NCBI GenBank assembly: GCA_020160805.1
Contig: JAIUPO010000028.1
Location: 1 to 45,220, forward strand
Direction of reading: 5' to 3'
Source: Actinomycetota bacterium
GTDB taxonomy: Bacteria; Actinomycetota; Actinomycetes; Actinomycetales; Dermatophilaceae
DNA length: 45,220 bases
Shown: one piece after another, positions 1-8,840 of the stretch
How positions within the stretch are numbered: the stretch's first letter is position 1
How the letters are laid out: every line of letters starts with the position of its first letter
The notes under the pieces: model-generated
The model's database searches: none
Seen by the model: the letters and a program-made list of their open reading frames with translations, nothing else
What the model was told of the DNA's origin: nothing
Translations under genes and position numbers: made by a program

Positions 1-1218
1 CGCCACCATTCCGACGCCCCCACGACATCCCTCGCCCGCCCGACCACGAATCGCCCGTTGATCAGCGGTTCCCTAGAGCGCGGGCTTCCGCTCTCGACCC
101 GTTTCGATGCGCGCTCGCCGATGTTCTTCGATCAGTTCAAGAGCAATGAGCCGGGCGCGACCGCGGCGGCCCAGGCCGGTGAGGTCGTCAACTTCGGCAA
201 CCACGGTTATGGCGTCCTCGACATGACGCAGGCCACCGCCAAGTCGGCGAACACCTACTTCGCCCAACTGAATATTGAGGTCACGCCCGAGCGCACCCGC
301 GAGGCCGCCGAAAAGGCCGGCCTGCACGCCGCCGGTGCCCAAAAGGAATTCGGCACCAACTACGCCAATGTCTTCGGCACCGACCTCGTCACCGTCCTCG
401 ACCAAGCCAACGCCTACGCGACGATCGCGGCCCAGGGCAAGCGCGCCACGCCATACCTCCTGGCCACGGTCAAGGCGAATGGCGCTTTTAAGCTGAACTA
501 CAAGGCCAAGCCCGACGTCAAGCAGGTCTTCGATGAGGCGGTCATGCGCGACACCATCCACGCGATGAATGCCGCGACTTTGCCGGGCGGCACCGCTGCC
601 GCGGCCGGGGCGCTCGGTCGCCCGGCGGCCGGCAAGACCGGCACGACGAGCAACAACTACTCCGCGTGGTTCGACGGCTTCACGCCCGGCCAGCTCGCCG
701 CGGCCGTCGGCATCTACAAGGGTGATGGGTCGCTCAAGCCGGAGAACCAGATGAACAACATCCCCGGAGTCGGCGAACTCACCGGTGGCACGGTGCCGGT
801 CGGGGTGTGGACCGACTTCATGCGCGGTGCGCTCGAGGGTGCCCCGGTCGCTGCCCTGCCGCCGATGGGCAATGTCAGCGGCGGCACGCCGACCGTCGCG
901 ACGACGGTGCCGTCCACGACCTCCACCTCGACGTCGACGAGTTCATCGACATCGAGCACTTCGGAGTCCTCGACGAGCAGCGATTCCAGCTCGACCAGCT
1001 CCGATACCAGCACCACGCCATCGGACACGACCACGACCGACCCGGGGACGACGACCTCCACGACCGGACCGTCGACGCCTCCGCCGTCGGAGAGCACGAC
1101 CACCGCGACCACGCCGCCCCCGGCGAGCGAGACGCAGTCGGCCTCGCCGACCCAGACCGCCTCGGCCCCGCCGACGGGCACCGAGACCACCTCGCCCGCG
1201 GGCCGCAGGGCAGACTGA
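1..1218 (+). CDS. Class A penicillin-binding protein, C-terminal part (left edge cut)
   Basis: This is the transpeptidase end of a PonA-type peptidoglycan synthase, which cross-links peptidoglycan outside the membrane. The SxN motif is in TAKSANTYF (near base 245) and the KTG motif is in AAGKTGTTSNNYSAWF (near base 640). The tail from about base 885 is a long Ser/Thr/Pro-rich low-complexity stretch, common on actinobacterial PBPs. The reading frame is open to base 1, but the first 19 codons do not match the expected GSTFKP active-site segment that should directly precede LERGLPLSTRFD. The family match is therefore secure only from about base 58. The gene lies 4 bases upstream of a GT-C-like gene, an order also seen with ponA1 in mycobacteria. 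Confidence 0.85.
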   Translation, partial: RHHSDAPTTSLARPTTNRPLISGSLERGLPLSTRFDARSPMFFDQFKSNEPGATAAAQAGEVVNFGNHGYGVLDMTQATAKSANTYFAQLNIEVTPERTREAAEKAGLHAAGAQKEFGTNYANVFGTDLVTVLDQANAYATIAAQGKRATPYLLATVKANGAFKLNYKAKPDVKQVFDEAVMRDTIHAMNAATLPGGTAAAAGALGRPAAGKTGTTSNNYSAWFDGFTPGQLAAAVGIYKGDGSLKPENQMNNIPGVGELTGGTVPVGVWTDFMRGALEGAPVAALPPMGNVSGGTPTVATTVPSTTSTSTSTSSSTSSTSESSTSSDSSSTSSDTSTTPSDTTTTDPGTTTSTTGPSTPPPSESTTTATTPPPASETQSASPTQTASAPPTGTETTSPAGRRAD

Positions 1219-1222
1219 GCGC

Positions 1223-2575
1223 GTGCGCGACGACATACTCCCGGCTCGGGCCACCCGGCTGATCGGCGGCCCGCCCGGACGGTATGTCCGCACCAACGGC
1301 TGGTGGCGATCCGTCGCCACCTGGCTGGTGCCGCTGACGGCGATCCCGATGGCGCTCGCCGTGCTGCAGCGCGAACACTGCATCCGGTTCGGGTGGGGTG
1401 GCAGCGATCAGTTCTGGCGGATGTGTTTCTCCGATCTGCCCGCGCAGTACGCCCTGGCCCCGCTGGACGGGGGGATCGCGGCATACCTGCGCGGCGAGGC
1501 CGTCCTCGACCAGCCGGTCGTCGCCGGATCTGTGATGAGCGCTCTCGGCGGGTTGGTGCCGACCGGGTCGGCGCTTTCGGAGCAACGGTGGTACTTCCTC
1601 TACTGGGTTGCTCTGGTCACTCTCCTGCTCGCGGCCTGCGTGTGGTGCACGATCCAGGTGGTGCCGAGCGATCTGCAGGCGGCGGCACAGGTCGCGCTGT
1701 CGCCGGTGATCGCGTTGGCCGCCGTCCTGAACAGCGACGCGCTCGCCGTGGCCCTAGTCGCCGCGGCGATGGTCGCGTGGCAGCGCGAGCGTCTGGCCCT
1801 GACCGGTGTGCTCCTCGGCCTTGGGGTCCTGACCAGGGGGTATGTCGTCGCGGTCGTCCTCGCGCTGCTCGTCCACGCGTGGCGGGTCGAGGCGATGCCG
1901 GCGGCGCGGCGCGTGCTGCTTGCGGCTACGACGACGGTGCTGGCCCTCTTCATCTTTTTCGTGATCGTGGCGCCCGACCAGTTCCTCGCGCCCTATCAGA
2001 GTTGGTGGAATGGGCAGGCCGGTTATGGCTCGCTCTGGCTCATCCCTTCCATCGGCGGGCACGCCCTGCCGCCGTGGTCGGTCGCCCTGCTGGCGCTGCT
2101 CGGCTGGGGATTGGCGCTGCTTCTGGGTCGCGTGCTTGTGCGGGACGCCTTTCACGCGCCGAGCTGGGCTCAGCTCTCCCTCGTGGTCGTCGGGATGGGG
2201 ATGATGTTCGGCAAGGCCGTGCCGGTGCAGGCGGCGCTGTGGCTGCTCCCGCTCGCCGCGATGGCGGGCGTCCGCTGGCGCGATCACCTGATCTGGGCCG
2301 GTTGCGAGGCCCTGCATTTCGGGGCGGTCTGGCTGTATGTCGGCGCGCTCACCACCCCCGACCGCGCCCTGCCCGGCCCCTGGTATGTCGTCTTCCTCTT
2401 CATCCGCGTCGGCGGCATCACCTGGCTGGTCACCCGCGTCTGGCAGACAGCGCTCTATCCGCCCGCCCGTCACGAGCGCCCGGTCGAGCCCGCGCCCCAG
2501 CCCGACCCGGCACCCCAGACAGAGCCGGCGCCGGAGCCCCAGCCGGCGTCGGAGCCCCAGCCGGCGTCGGCCTAG
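1223..2575 (+). CDS. GT-C-like polytopic membrane glycosyltransferase (Rv0051-like)
   Basis: This is an integral membrane protein of 450 residues starting at a GTG just after the PBP stop. About ten hydrophobic segments run through most of the length, and a Pro/Glu/Gln-rich cytoplasmic-looking tail with PAPQPDPAPQ-type repeats closes it. Large extracytoplasmic-type loops after the first segment (GWGGSDQFWRMCFSDLP) and the position directly behind a PonA homologue match the GT87/GT-C family protein that follows ponA1 in mycobacteria. Those proteins are thought to use polyprenyl-phosphate sugars. The substrate cannot be read from the sequence. Upstream codons in the same frame are an antisense-like Arg/Pro-rich extension of the PBP region and were excluded. 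Confidence 0.7.
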   Translation: MRDDILPARATRLIGGPPGRYVRTNGWWRSVATWLVPLTAIPMALAVLQREHCIRFGWGGSDQFWRMCFSDLPAQYALAPLDGGIAAYLRGEAVLDQPVVAGSVMSALGGLVPTGSALSEQRWYFLYWVALVTLLLAACVWCTIQVVPSDLQAAAQVALSPVIALAAVLNSDALAVALVAAAMVAWQRERLALTGVLLGLGVLTRGYVVAVVLALLVHAWRVEAMPAARRVLLAATTTVLALFIFFVIVAPDQFLAPYQSWWNGQAGYGSLWLIPSIGGHALPPWSVALLALLGWGLALLLGRVLVRDAFHAPSWAQLSLVVVGMGMMFGKAVPVQAALWLLPLAAMAGVRWRDHLIWAGCEALHFGAVWLYVGALTTPDRALPGPWYVVFLFIRVGGITWLVTRVWQTALYPPARHERPVEPAPQPDPAPQTEPAPEPQPASEPQPASA

Positions 2576-2589
2576 ACCACCCTCCCGCT

Positions 2590-2675
2590 CCGCGCGCCCG
2601 GCCCTAACTATCGCGCTACCGCCTGGTATCGGCCGTGATCGCGACCAATACCAGGCGGTAGCGCGGGCGATAGCG
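2590..2675. repeat. REP-like palindromic element, copy 1
   Basis: This intergenic element of about 86 bases has a core (2608-2673) that folds into a long hairpin: GCGCTACCGCCTGGTAT pairs with ATACCAGGCGGTAGCGC and is flanked by CTATCGC and GCGATAG. A second copy with few mismatches lies at 8752-8837. The rest of the 2576-2817 gap shows no gene. Confidence 0.85.
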
Positions 2676-2817
2676 AACGGCGTCCGGGGGAACGGGCGGA
2701 AACGCTCCCAAGTCGAGATGTCCGTCAAGTGCAGGACATGACGGCTCGCGATCGTGTTGTTAGCGTTCGCGCGGGTGCCGCCGCGGGACCTTCGATCGCC
2801 TGCTGGGGAGGCCGCTC

Positions 2818-3762
2818 TTGTCGGATGAGATCGTGCGCTGTCCGTTCTGCCTGACCCCTGCGTACGGCCCCTATTGTGGCCGCTGCGGACGCGCGGTCCC
2901 GCAGCCAGCCCCACTCGACGCGACGGTGACCGTCGATTCCCGAAGCTCCTACTGGTCGAGCCCACCGGCTGTCCCCGCGGCAGCCGCGCAAGCATCCGGA
3001 GCGCACGCGGGTGGCAACCCCACATCGCCGCCGCGGCGAGGTCGGGGGGGATCAGCCATCGCCATCGGTCTCGGCGCAGCGCTATTCGTAGCGGCGGCGA
3101 TTCTTGGCACGATCGTCGCGACGAGGGACAAGCCGGTCTACGCCGCATCCCGGCCGGTCAACGTGAGCACATCCGCCACCGGCCACGCAGCGCCAAGCCG
3201 TGCCACCACCACATCACCCGCTCAGGAGACCGTCGCCACCGACACGAGCACGACCACCACCACGTCGACGGCGACGGTCACGGTCACTGAACCCGCTTCC
3301 CCCGGCACCTCCGAGCCGACGTCGGCCAGCCACACCGCAACGGTTGACCCGCAGGAAGTGGCGCTTGAGCAATTGCAGGCGGCCCGTGACCAGAGCGTCG
3401 CGGTGGTAAACCTGGACGGGCGGTGGGTCTTGCAACTGTCGAGCAAGGCGAATGGGTCGGTGGACCCGCTGCAGCAGACTCGAGACGGCAGCCATACGTT
3501 CTACTACGCCGACATCGTTGATGAGCACGAGCAGACGACGGCTGCACTGCACGAACGCGGCATCCCGGCGCTCACCCTCCTGGGAAGCGATTTCGGGCGG
3601 CAACGTGCTGGCCAAAGCCGGATCTGGGTGTTGCTGGGCGATCCGGGCGGAATCACGACATATGACGAGGCTCTCGGCTTCTGCCGCAGCCTCTACCCCT
3701 CTTTCTCGGGCGACCTGCTCAAGGATCACTGCCTGCCCCGTCAACTCTCCAGGCCGTCGTGA
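2818..3762 (+). CDS. Zinc-ribbon, single-pass membrane protein with exported C-terminal domain
   Basis: The protein has 314 residues. The TTG start is chosen because GGGGAGG lies 7 bases upstream and no in-frame ATG fits. A double-Cys zinc ribbon is at the N-terminus (C8, C11, C20, C23), then a Pro/Ala linker, one membrane segment at about residues 82-102 (GLGAALFVAAAILGTIVA), a Thr/Ser-rich spacer to about residue 175, and a compact C-terminal domain with two Cys near the end. The topology suggests a cytoplasmic ribbon and an extracytoplasmic domain. The stop overlaps the start of the FHA-ABC gene by GTGA, so the two are translationally coupled. The function is unknown. Confidence 0.75.
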   Translation: MSDEIVRCPFCLTPAYGPYCGRCGRAVPQPAPLDATVTVDSRSSYWSSPPAVPAAAAQASGAHAGGNPTSPPRRGRGGSAIAIGLGAALFVAAAILGTIVATRDKPVYAASRPVNVSTSATGHAAPSRATTTSPAQETVATDTSTTTTTSTATVTVTEPASPGTSEPTSASHTATVDPQEVALEQLQAARDQSVAVVNLDGRWVLQLSSKANGSVDPLQQTRDGSHTFYYADIVDEHEQTTAALHERGIPALTLLGSDFGRQRAGQSRIWVLLGDPGGITTYDEALGFCRSLYPSFSGDLLKDHCLPRQLSRPS

Positions 3763-6032
3763 GCGCACCGACCGATGTCCAGAGCCTGATCGTCCAGGGT
3801 GGGGCGGGCGATCGGACCCTGCGTATTCAAGACCAATTGCTGGTCGGCAGAGACCCCCACTCTGGACTGCCTTTCGATCACCCGGAAGTCTCCCGTCGCC
3901 ACGCGCGGATCTTCTTTGACGGGGCATGGCAGGTCGAGGATCTCGGGAGCACCAACGGCACGTGGGTCGACGGCCGACGGGTCATGCGCGCGGTGGTGAG
4001 CGGGCCATGTCAGGTGCGCTTTGGGCATACCGGTGCAGCACCGACGATGAGTATTCGCTTTGGCGAGACCGAGCCAAATGCCTGGACCACGACCTCACGC
4101 CGCCAGGCCGGCGAGGTCGGCTCAGCGACCCAGACCTGGGTCATCGGCCGAGACCCACGCTGCGACATCGTTCTGGCGGATCTGCTTGTGTCGCGGCGAC
4201 ATACGCGCATCAGCACGGTCGGTGGAAACCGGCTCGTAGTGGAAGATCTTGGCAGCGCTAATGGCACGTATATCGATGGTGCGGCGGTCACGCGAGGCGA
4301 GATGCAGCCCGGGCAATTCTTGGGGGTCGGAAGCTGGACTCTCGGCTGGGATGGCCAGGTCCTGACCCGCGTCGACAATCGGTCGGATGTCGCCCTCAGC
4401 GTGCGGGGTGTGGATTTCCGCTTGGCGACGGGCAAGGCGCTTTTGAACGGGGTCGACCTGGATCTGGCCGCGGGATCCCTGACGGCTGTCGTCGGGCCAT
4501 CTGGTGCGGGAAAGTCCTCACTCTTCAGCGTGCTGACTGGCGCCCGTCGGGCGACCACGGGGGCCGTGACCTATCAAGGTCTGGACGTCCCGAGCCACCT
4601 TTCCGTTTTGCGACATCACATCGGCGTTGTGCCGCAGGAAGACCTAATTCACCGTCAGCTGACGGCGCGCCAGGCCCTGTTGTATGCCGCGGAGTTGCGT
4701 TTCCCTGCCGACGTCACCGCGGCTGAGCGCCGGGTCCGGGTCGATGAGACGATCGCTCAACTGGGTTTGACCGACCACGCGGCCACCATCGTGGACCGGC
4801 TCTCTGGCGGGCAGCGCAAGCGCACCTCCGTCGCGATGGAGTTGTTGACGCAGCCCTCGCTGCTCTTTCTCGACGAGCCGACATCGGGGCTCGACCCGGG
4901 CCTTGATAAATCCGTCATGGCAACTCTGCGCGATCTCGCGACGGGCGATCGCACGGTGGTTGTCATCACCCACAGCGTCGCGAATCTCGCGGCCTGCGAC
5001 AACGTGCTCGTCCTCGCGCCCGGCGGTCGAATCGCGTATTTCGGGCCGCCGGATGGCGTCCTTGGCTATTTCGCGATGTCTGACTATGCCGACGTCTTCT
5101 CGGCCCTAGCCCGCGATCCCGAAGGCTTCCAACGCCGCTTCGAGAGCTTTCGGGGATATGGGCCTCGCGCCGCAGCGCCTGCCTCCGTTTCGACGACGCT
5201 CGCCGACCCGCCGCAGCAACCCCTATTTCGCCAGATGAGCACAATCGGGCGCCGGCAGGGCCGGATCATGTTGGCGGACCGATCGCACGCCCTGTTCAAC
5301 CTGCTACTGCCCGTCGTCTTGGCCCTGCTGGCGCTGGCGGTGCCCGGCTCGGCGGGCTTCACCAAGTCACCGACGCCCACGACGGAGGCCATGCAACTGC
5401 TCGTGATCATGCTCGTCGGGGCCACCTTTATGGGGATGTCCGCCAGCGTGCGCGATCTTGTCGGCGAACGCCCAATCTACGTGCGCGAGCGAGCCGTCGG
5501 CCTCTCGCCCTGGGCCTACCTGCTGGCCAAAGTCGTCGTGTTCGCCGGTCTGGCCTGCGCCCAATCAGCACTTCTGGTCTCACTCATTCTGTGGCGTAAG
5601 CCGGGACCGCAGGACGGCCTTCTCGTTGGTGCCGGCAGCCTAGAGCTGGTCGCCGTCGTCATGGTGACGGCCGTGACAGGAGCCCTATGCGGGCTTGCGC
5701 TCTCCGCGAACGTGACGACATCCGAGCAGGTGATGCCGCTCCTCGTGGTTTCGGTCATGGCACAGCTGGTGCTGTGCGGTGGCCTGATACCGATTGCCGG
5801 ACGGATGCCGCTCGAGCAGTTTTCCTGGCTCGCGCCGGCGCGCTGGGGTTATGCCGCGGCGGCCTCGGTCGTCGACCTGCGTGCTGTGTCCCCCACGGCG
5901 ACGGACGACCGGCTCTGGGCGCACGACCTAGTGACGGTCTCGTTCAGCGTCGTGGTCTTGCTTCTGATCAACGTCCTGCTGGGGGCGGCGGCGCTTCGGG
6001 CCTTGCGTCGGGGTGCGGCGCGTGTGCGGTGA
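3759..6032 (+). CDS. Double-FHA ABC transporter, ATPase-permease fusion (Rv1747-like)
   Basis: The protein has 757 residues. Two FHA domains come first: VGRDPHSG...SRRHAR...STNGT at about residues 28-70, and IGRDPRCD...SRRHTR...SANGT at about 129-170. FHA domains bind phosphothreonine. An ABC ATPase follows, with Walker A GPSGAGKSS (246-254), signature LSGGQRKR (348-355) and Walker B LLFLDEPTSGLD (368-379). An ABC2-type permease with about six membrane segments fills roughly residues 500-750. The layout is that of mycobacterial Rv1747, an exporter controlled by Ser/Thr kinases. The substrate is unknown. Phospho-control is inferred from the family, and no kinase gene is visible here. The 3' end overlaps the convergent gene by 65 bases. 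Confidence 0.92.
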   Translation: MSAPTDVQSLIVQGGAGDRTLRIQDQLLVGRDPHSGLPFDHPEVSRRHARIFFDGAWQVEDLGSTNGTWVDGRRVMRAVVSGPCQVRFGHTGAAPTMSIRFGETEPNAWTTTSRRQAGEVGSATQTWVIGRDPRCDIVLADLLVSRRHTRISTVGGNRLVVEDLGSANGTYIDGAAVTRGEMQPGQFLGVGSWTLGWDGQVLTRVDNRSDVALSVRGVDFRLATGKALLNGVDLDLAAGSLTAVVGPSGAGKSSLFSVLTGARRATTGAVTYQGLDVPSHLSVLRHHIGVVPQEDLIHRQLTARQALLYAAELRFPADVTAAERRVRVDETIAQLGLTDHAATIVDRLSGGQRKRTSVAMELLTQPSLLFLDEPTSGLDPGLDKSVMATLRDLATGDRTVVVITHSVANLAACDNVLVLAPGGRIAYFGPPDGVLGYFAMSDYADVFSALARDPEGFQRRFESFRGYGPRAAAPASVSTTLADPPQQPLFRQMSTIGRRQGRIMLADRSHALFNLLLPVVLALLALAVPGSAGFTKSPTPTTEAMQLLVIMLVGATFMGMSASVRDLVGERPIYVRERAVGLSPWAYLLAKVVVFAGLACAQSALLVSLILWRKPGPQDGLLVGAGSLELVAVVMVTAVTGALCGLALSANVTTSEQVMPLLVVSVMAQLVLCGGLIPIAGRMPLEQFSWLAPARWGYAAAASVVDLRAVSPTATDDRLWAHDLVTVSFSVVVLLLINVLLGAAALRALRRGAARVR

Positions 6033-7653
6033 CGACCGCTTCTTGCTGGTCAGCCGCCAGCGGAACAGGCTGCCCTAGGCTCCCTAAGAGGGGGCCGAGA
6101 CCGCGCACGCTGGGGGGCACTGTCACCATCACGGCAACAGCGATCGGCAAAAGCACCAAGGGCACCATGGTCATGGCGTACTGACCCGGGGCTGCGGAGC
6201 GGTAGAGCGTACCGGCGCTCGTCCCCTGCATGCTCAGGGTCACGACGGTCAGGGGAATGGCCCACGCCGCGGCAAGCAACCGCCCCCGTTGCGGTTTGGT
6301 GGAGAGCAAAGTTCGGCAGACGACGGCGATAACGGCGGCAGCGAGCGAGAAAACTAAGGTCGCGATCACTGAAGTTGAGGAGTCGAGGTGCAGGACCGTA
6401 GCAGCCACGATCGCCACCATGATGAGAATGAGCGCGCTGATGACCATGAGCCCGGCTGCCGTCTGAAGCCAGCCTGAGGCTCCCCGCAAGACCGGTTGCA
6501 GTTGTGCAGCGACCTGGGTGCTTGACCCGGAGGCGAGCCCGAGGAGGAACAGGGTCATACCCATACCGAGAGAGTCTGTGTGACCACCGCCGAAGCCAAA
6601 CCGGGAGCCCTCGTCAAAGTGGGCAAAGATCGGCAGCCCAACGAGGAAGGCTGCGCCAAGAATCATCCCGGCAGCCCAGTCTGCTGCTCGACGTCGAGCA
6701 ATCTGGATGCCAAACCACAACGGTATGACGACCACCATGCCCATCAGGACTAGCACCATGGCGACAAGGCTGCCGAGCTCACCGGTGGCCTTGGCGAAGC
6801 CCGCCGTGTCGTGCACGACGGACGCGACGCTGACTGTGCCCCAAATACCGGAGGCTACGAGGAGCGCGAGGCAACTCAGCCGCCATCGAGTACCCCACGC
6901 CGGGCTCGCCGGCAGGAGTTGCTGCGCGATCAGGATGCCGCCCACGCTCGCACAGGCGAGGCCGAGGGCGGGCGAGTCCCGGTGCGTGAGGCCGCCGGAG
7001 AGGGGAATCGTGCTGCGCACCATCGTGTAGAGCACGACGCTGGCGATGGGGAGGAGTCCGAGAAGAGCGACAGTTGCGAACTTGGGTACGACCACTCTTG
7101 AGGCGACAGCCGCAGCGGCGAGCCCCGCAACAACCGCGATGACAATGGCGACTGTCGCTGGGAGGAATGCGGACGATGCATGCTGGTTCGACCAATCGAA
7201 GGACAGCCCGAAGAGCAGGAAGAGTACGCCGATCACCGGACGAAGTAGGGCCGTTGTGACGGTGAACGACGTCGCCGCGCCCACCCCGGTTGAGGGGCCG
7301 GTTGGCCATACCTCTCCGGTAGCCGGGGCGGACGCGGCTGACGCCGCGGGTGCGGCAGGCAGGGTGGGCGTGCTCGACGGGTCGGGCTGGGTCCCAACCC
7401 GATGGCTCGCCGGTTGCGTGACGGCCAAATCTGCGAGCGCTGGTGAGTCCACCTGGACGGAAGGTGACAGCGCTCCGGCATTCGTGCCGAGCGCAGACCG
7501 GGCGACTGTGCGTTCCACCGGCGCGTCGTCACGCGTCGATGAGGTCGGGTCTGCCGGTAGCCTCGATGCCGAAATCCCAACCCTCGTCCCGCAACGTGGG
7601 CAAAAGCGCACTGATTCTGTGAACGCGAACCCACACTGCGTGCAGAACCCCAT
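5968..7653 (-). CDS. Zinc-ribbon polytopic membrane protein
   Basis: The protein has 561 residues. The start is the ATG of MGFCTQCGF, preceded by an AGAGG ribosome site. The longer upstream frame reads through AT-richer intergenic sequence. A zinc ribbon with C4, C7, C19 and C22 is followed by a low-complexity linker to about residue 130 and then roughly eleven to twelve hydrophobic segments. I recognise no transporter signature. The ribbon plus membrane design echoes the gene at 2818, and both flank the FHA-ABC gene, which suggests a shared envelope role. This is inference only. The last 65 bases are antisense to the FHA-ABC 3' end. Confidence 0.75.
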   Translation of the reverse strand: MGFCTQCGFAFTESVRFCPRCGTRVGISASRLPADPTSSTRDDAPVERTVARSALGTNAGALSPSVQVDSPALADLAVTQPASHRVGTQPDPSSTPTLPAAPAASAASAPATGEVWPTGPSTGVGAATSFTVTTALLRPVIGVLFLLFGLSFDWSNQHASSAFLPATVAIVIAVVAGLAAAAVASRVVVPKFATVALLGLLPIASVVLYTMVRSTIPLSGGLTHRDSPALGLACASVGGILIAQQLLPASPAWGTRWRLSCLALLVASGIWGTVSVASVVHDTAGFAKATGELGSLVAMVLVLMGMVVVIPLWFGIQIARRRAADWAAGMILGAAFLVGLPIFAHFDEGSRFGFGGGHTDSLGMGMTLFLLGLASGSSTQVAAQLQPVLRGASGWLQTAAGLMVISALILIMVAIVAATVLHLDSSTSVIATLVFSLAAAVIAVVCRTLLSTKPQRGRLLAAAWAIPLTVVTLSMQGTSAGTLYRSAAPGQYAMTMVPLVLLPIAVAVMVTVPPSVRGLGPLLGSLGQPVPLAADQQEAVVTAHAPHPDARPEAPPPPAGR

Positions 7654-7833
7654 GTCGACCTCTTCCCGGCCACGCCGGCTGTTGTGGACCTGTTGCGCCC
7701 AATTCTTCCGAGACCTCTGACAGCCCGAATGTCGTTCATTCTGACGACGGCAAATTGTCGTGGAATTGAATGACATCCCGGGCACGTTCCCCACCGCTAG
7801 CGTCGCCGGGTGGGTAGAGGGAAAGGACAACGT

Positions 7834-8280
7834 ATGGGGCGCGCGCTCGCTGGGATGCTGGCCATAGCCGTGGGCTCGATCATCACCACCGCGGGTTGTT
7901 CAGCCCCGAAGACCCCCGAATCCTTCTGCGCGGTCTACGCCTCAGAAAAGTCGTCGTATCTGACGCAGAACGGCGACGCCCTCAAGGCCATTGAGGGCGA
8001 GGACGATGCGGGCGCAGCCGGACTGAAATCACTCCTCGCTCTCGGAACGGCGATGGGCGACATCGTGGTCATGATGGACAAACTCGCCCAGGCGGCCCCG
8101 GACGAGATCGAGCCCGACATCCGCAATATCCACGATCAACTCCAGAAGCAAATGGAAAACGCGGGGGACAACCTCGATAACCCCCTTGCCGGCTTGGGTA
8201 GCGCCCTGTCCTCCGGCCTGCTGACGGCGGGTTCGTGGCAACGCTTCGATTCCTACGTGAAGAACAATTGCGGGGGCTGA
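7834..8280 (+). CDS. Small lipoprotein of unknown function
   Basis: The protein has 148 residues. The start ATG at 7834 follows AAAGGA by 7 bases. The N-terminus is a classic type II signal: a short basic stretch, hydrophobic LAGMLAIAVGSIITT, and the lipobox TAGC. The mature part is mostly helical and acidic, with a C-terminal Cys in NNCGG that could pair with the Cys in PESFCAVY. The gene is divergent from the zinc-ribbon gene at 7653, with 180 bases between them for both promoters. No family is recognised. Confidence 0.75.
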   Translation: MGRALAGMLAIAVGSIITTAGCSAPKTPESFCAVYASEKSSYLTQNGDALKAIEGEDDAGAAGLKSLLALGTAMGDIVVMMDKLAQAAPDEIEPDIRNIHDQLQKQMENAGDNLDNPLAGLGSALSSGLLTAGSWQRFDSYVKNNCGG

Positions 8281-8384
8281 CCCGCGCGGTTTGGTCGTGA
8301 ACCCGCGAACTGCGGCAGAGTCCATGCGCACCAAGTCGCCGCTGGCTCATGACGAACGGCTGGCACACTTGATTCACACTGGTA

Positions 8385-8742
8385 ATCAGCAGGTTGTCGG
8401 GCCGGACATCGTTGTGGCAGAGCGCATCTCCGCGCAGGGCCGTGCCGGCCCGACCGGCGAGCGCCGCAAGTTCGGCGAGCTCTTCCGGCGACGGCCGGCG
8501 TATGCCGTGCGGCCAGTCCCGTTGCCCGCGGGCGAAGGCTCCGAAGGCCCCATCGATGCCCCAGTTCGCGGCGACATCCTCCGCCAGGCCCGTCAGGTGC
8601 AGGGGTTCGAGCCGCTCGGGCGGCAGTGACGCCACCTCGAGGCACGCCGCGTGGGCGAGATCGGCGTCGCGGGCGGTCCACGGCATACCAGGCTGGTGCC
8701 CGTCGATGTGCTCCAGGACGAGCACAGCCCAACCATCCACCT
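8385..8742 (-). pseudogene. Truncated duplicate of the phosphotransferase gene
   Basis: This 358-base segment is almost identical to 9149-9506, with one mismatch seen (8734 against 9498). It encodes the middle of the neighbouring phosphotransferase, from WAVLVLEHIDGHQPG through the catalytic-loop-like CHNDVRPDNLLIT, and lacks both ends. Sequence outside the segment is unrelated on each side. A REP-like palindrome starts 10 bases beyond its gene-upstream edge. The 8281-8840 interval holds no intact gene. Confidence 0.85.
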
Positions 8743-8751
8743 TTCGGGCCG

Positions 8752-8837
8752 CCGCGCGCCCGCCCCTATCTATCGCCCTACCGCCTGGTATCGGTCGTGA
8801 TCGCGACCAATACCAGGTGGTAGCGCGGGCGATAGCG
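8752..8837. repeat. REP-like palindromic element, copy 2
   Basis: This is the second copy of the 86-base element at 2590-2675, with a few compensated or single changes. The stem around CTACCGCCTGGTAT and ATACCAGGTGGTAG is kept, and an inner GGTCG/CGACC stem caps it. It sits between the truncated duplicate and the 3' end of the full phosphotransferase gene. Confidence 0.85.
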
Positions 8838-8840
8838 CAT

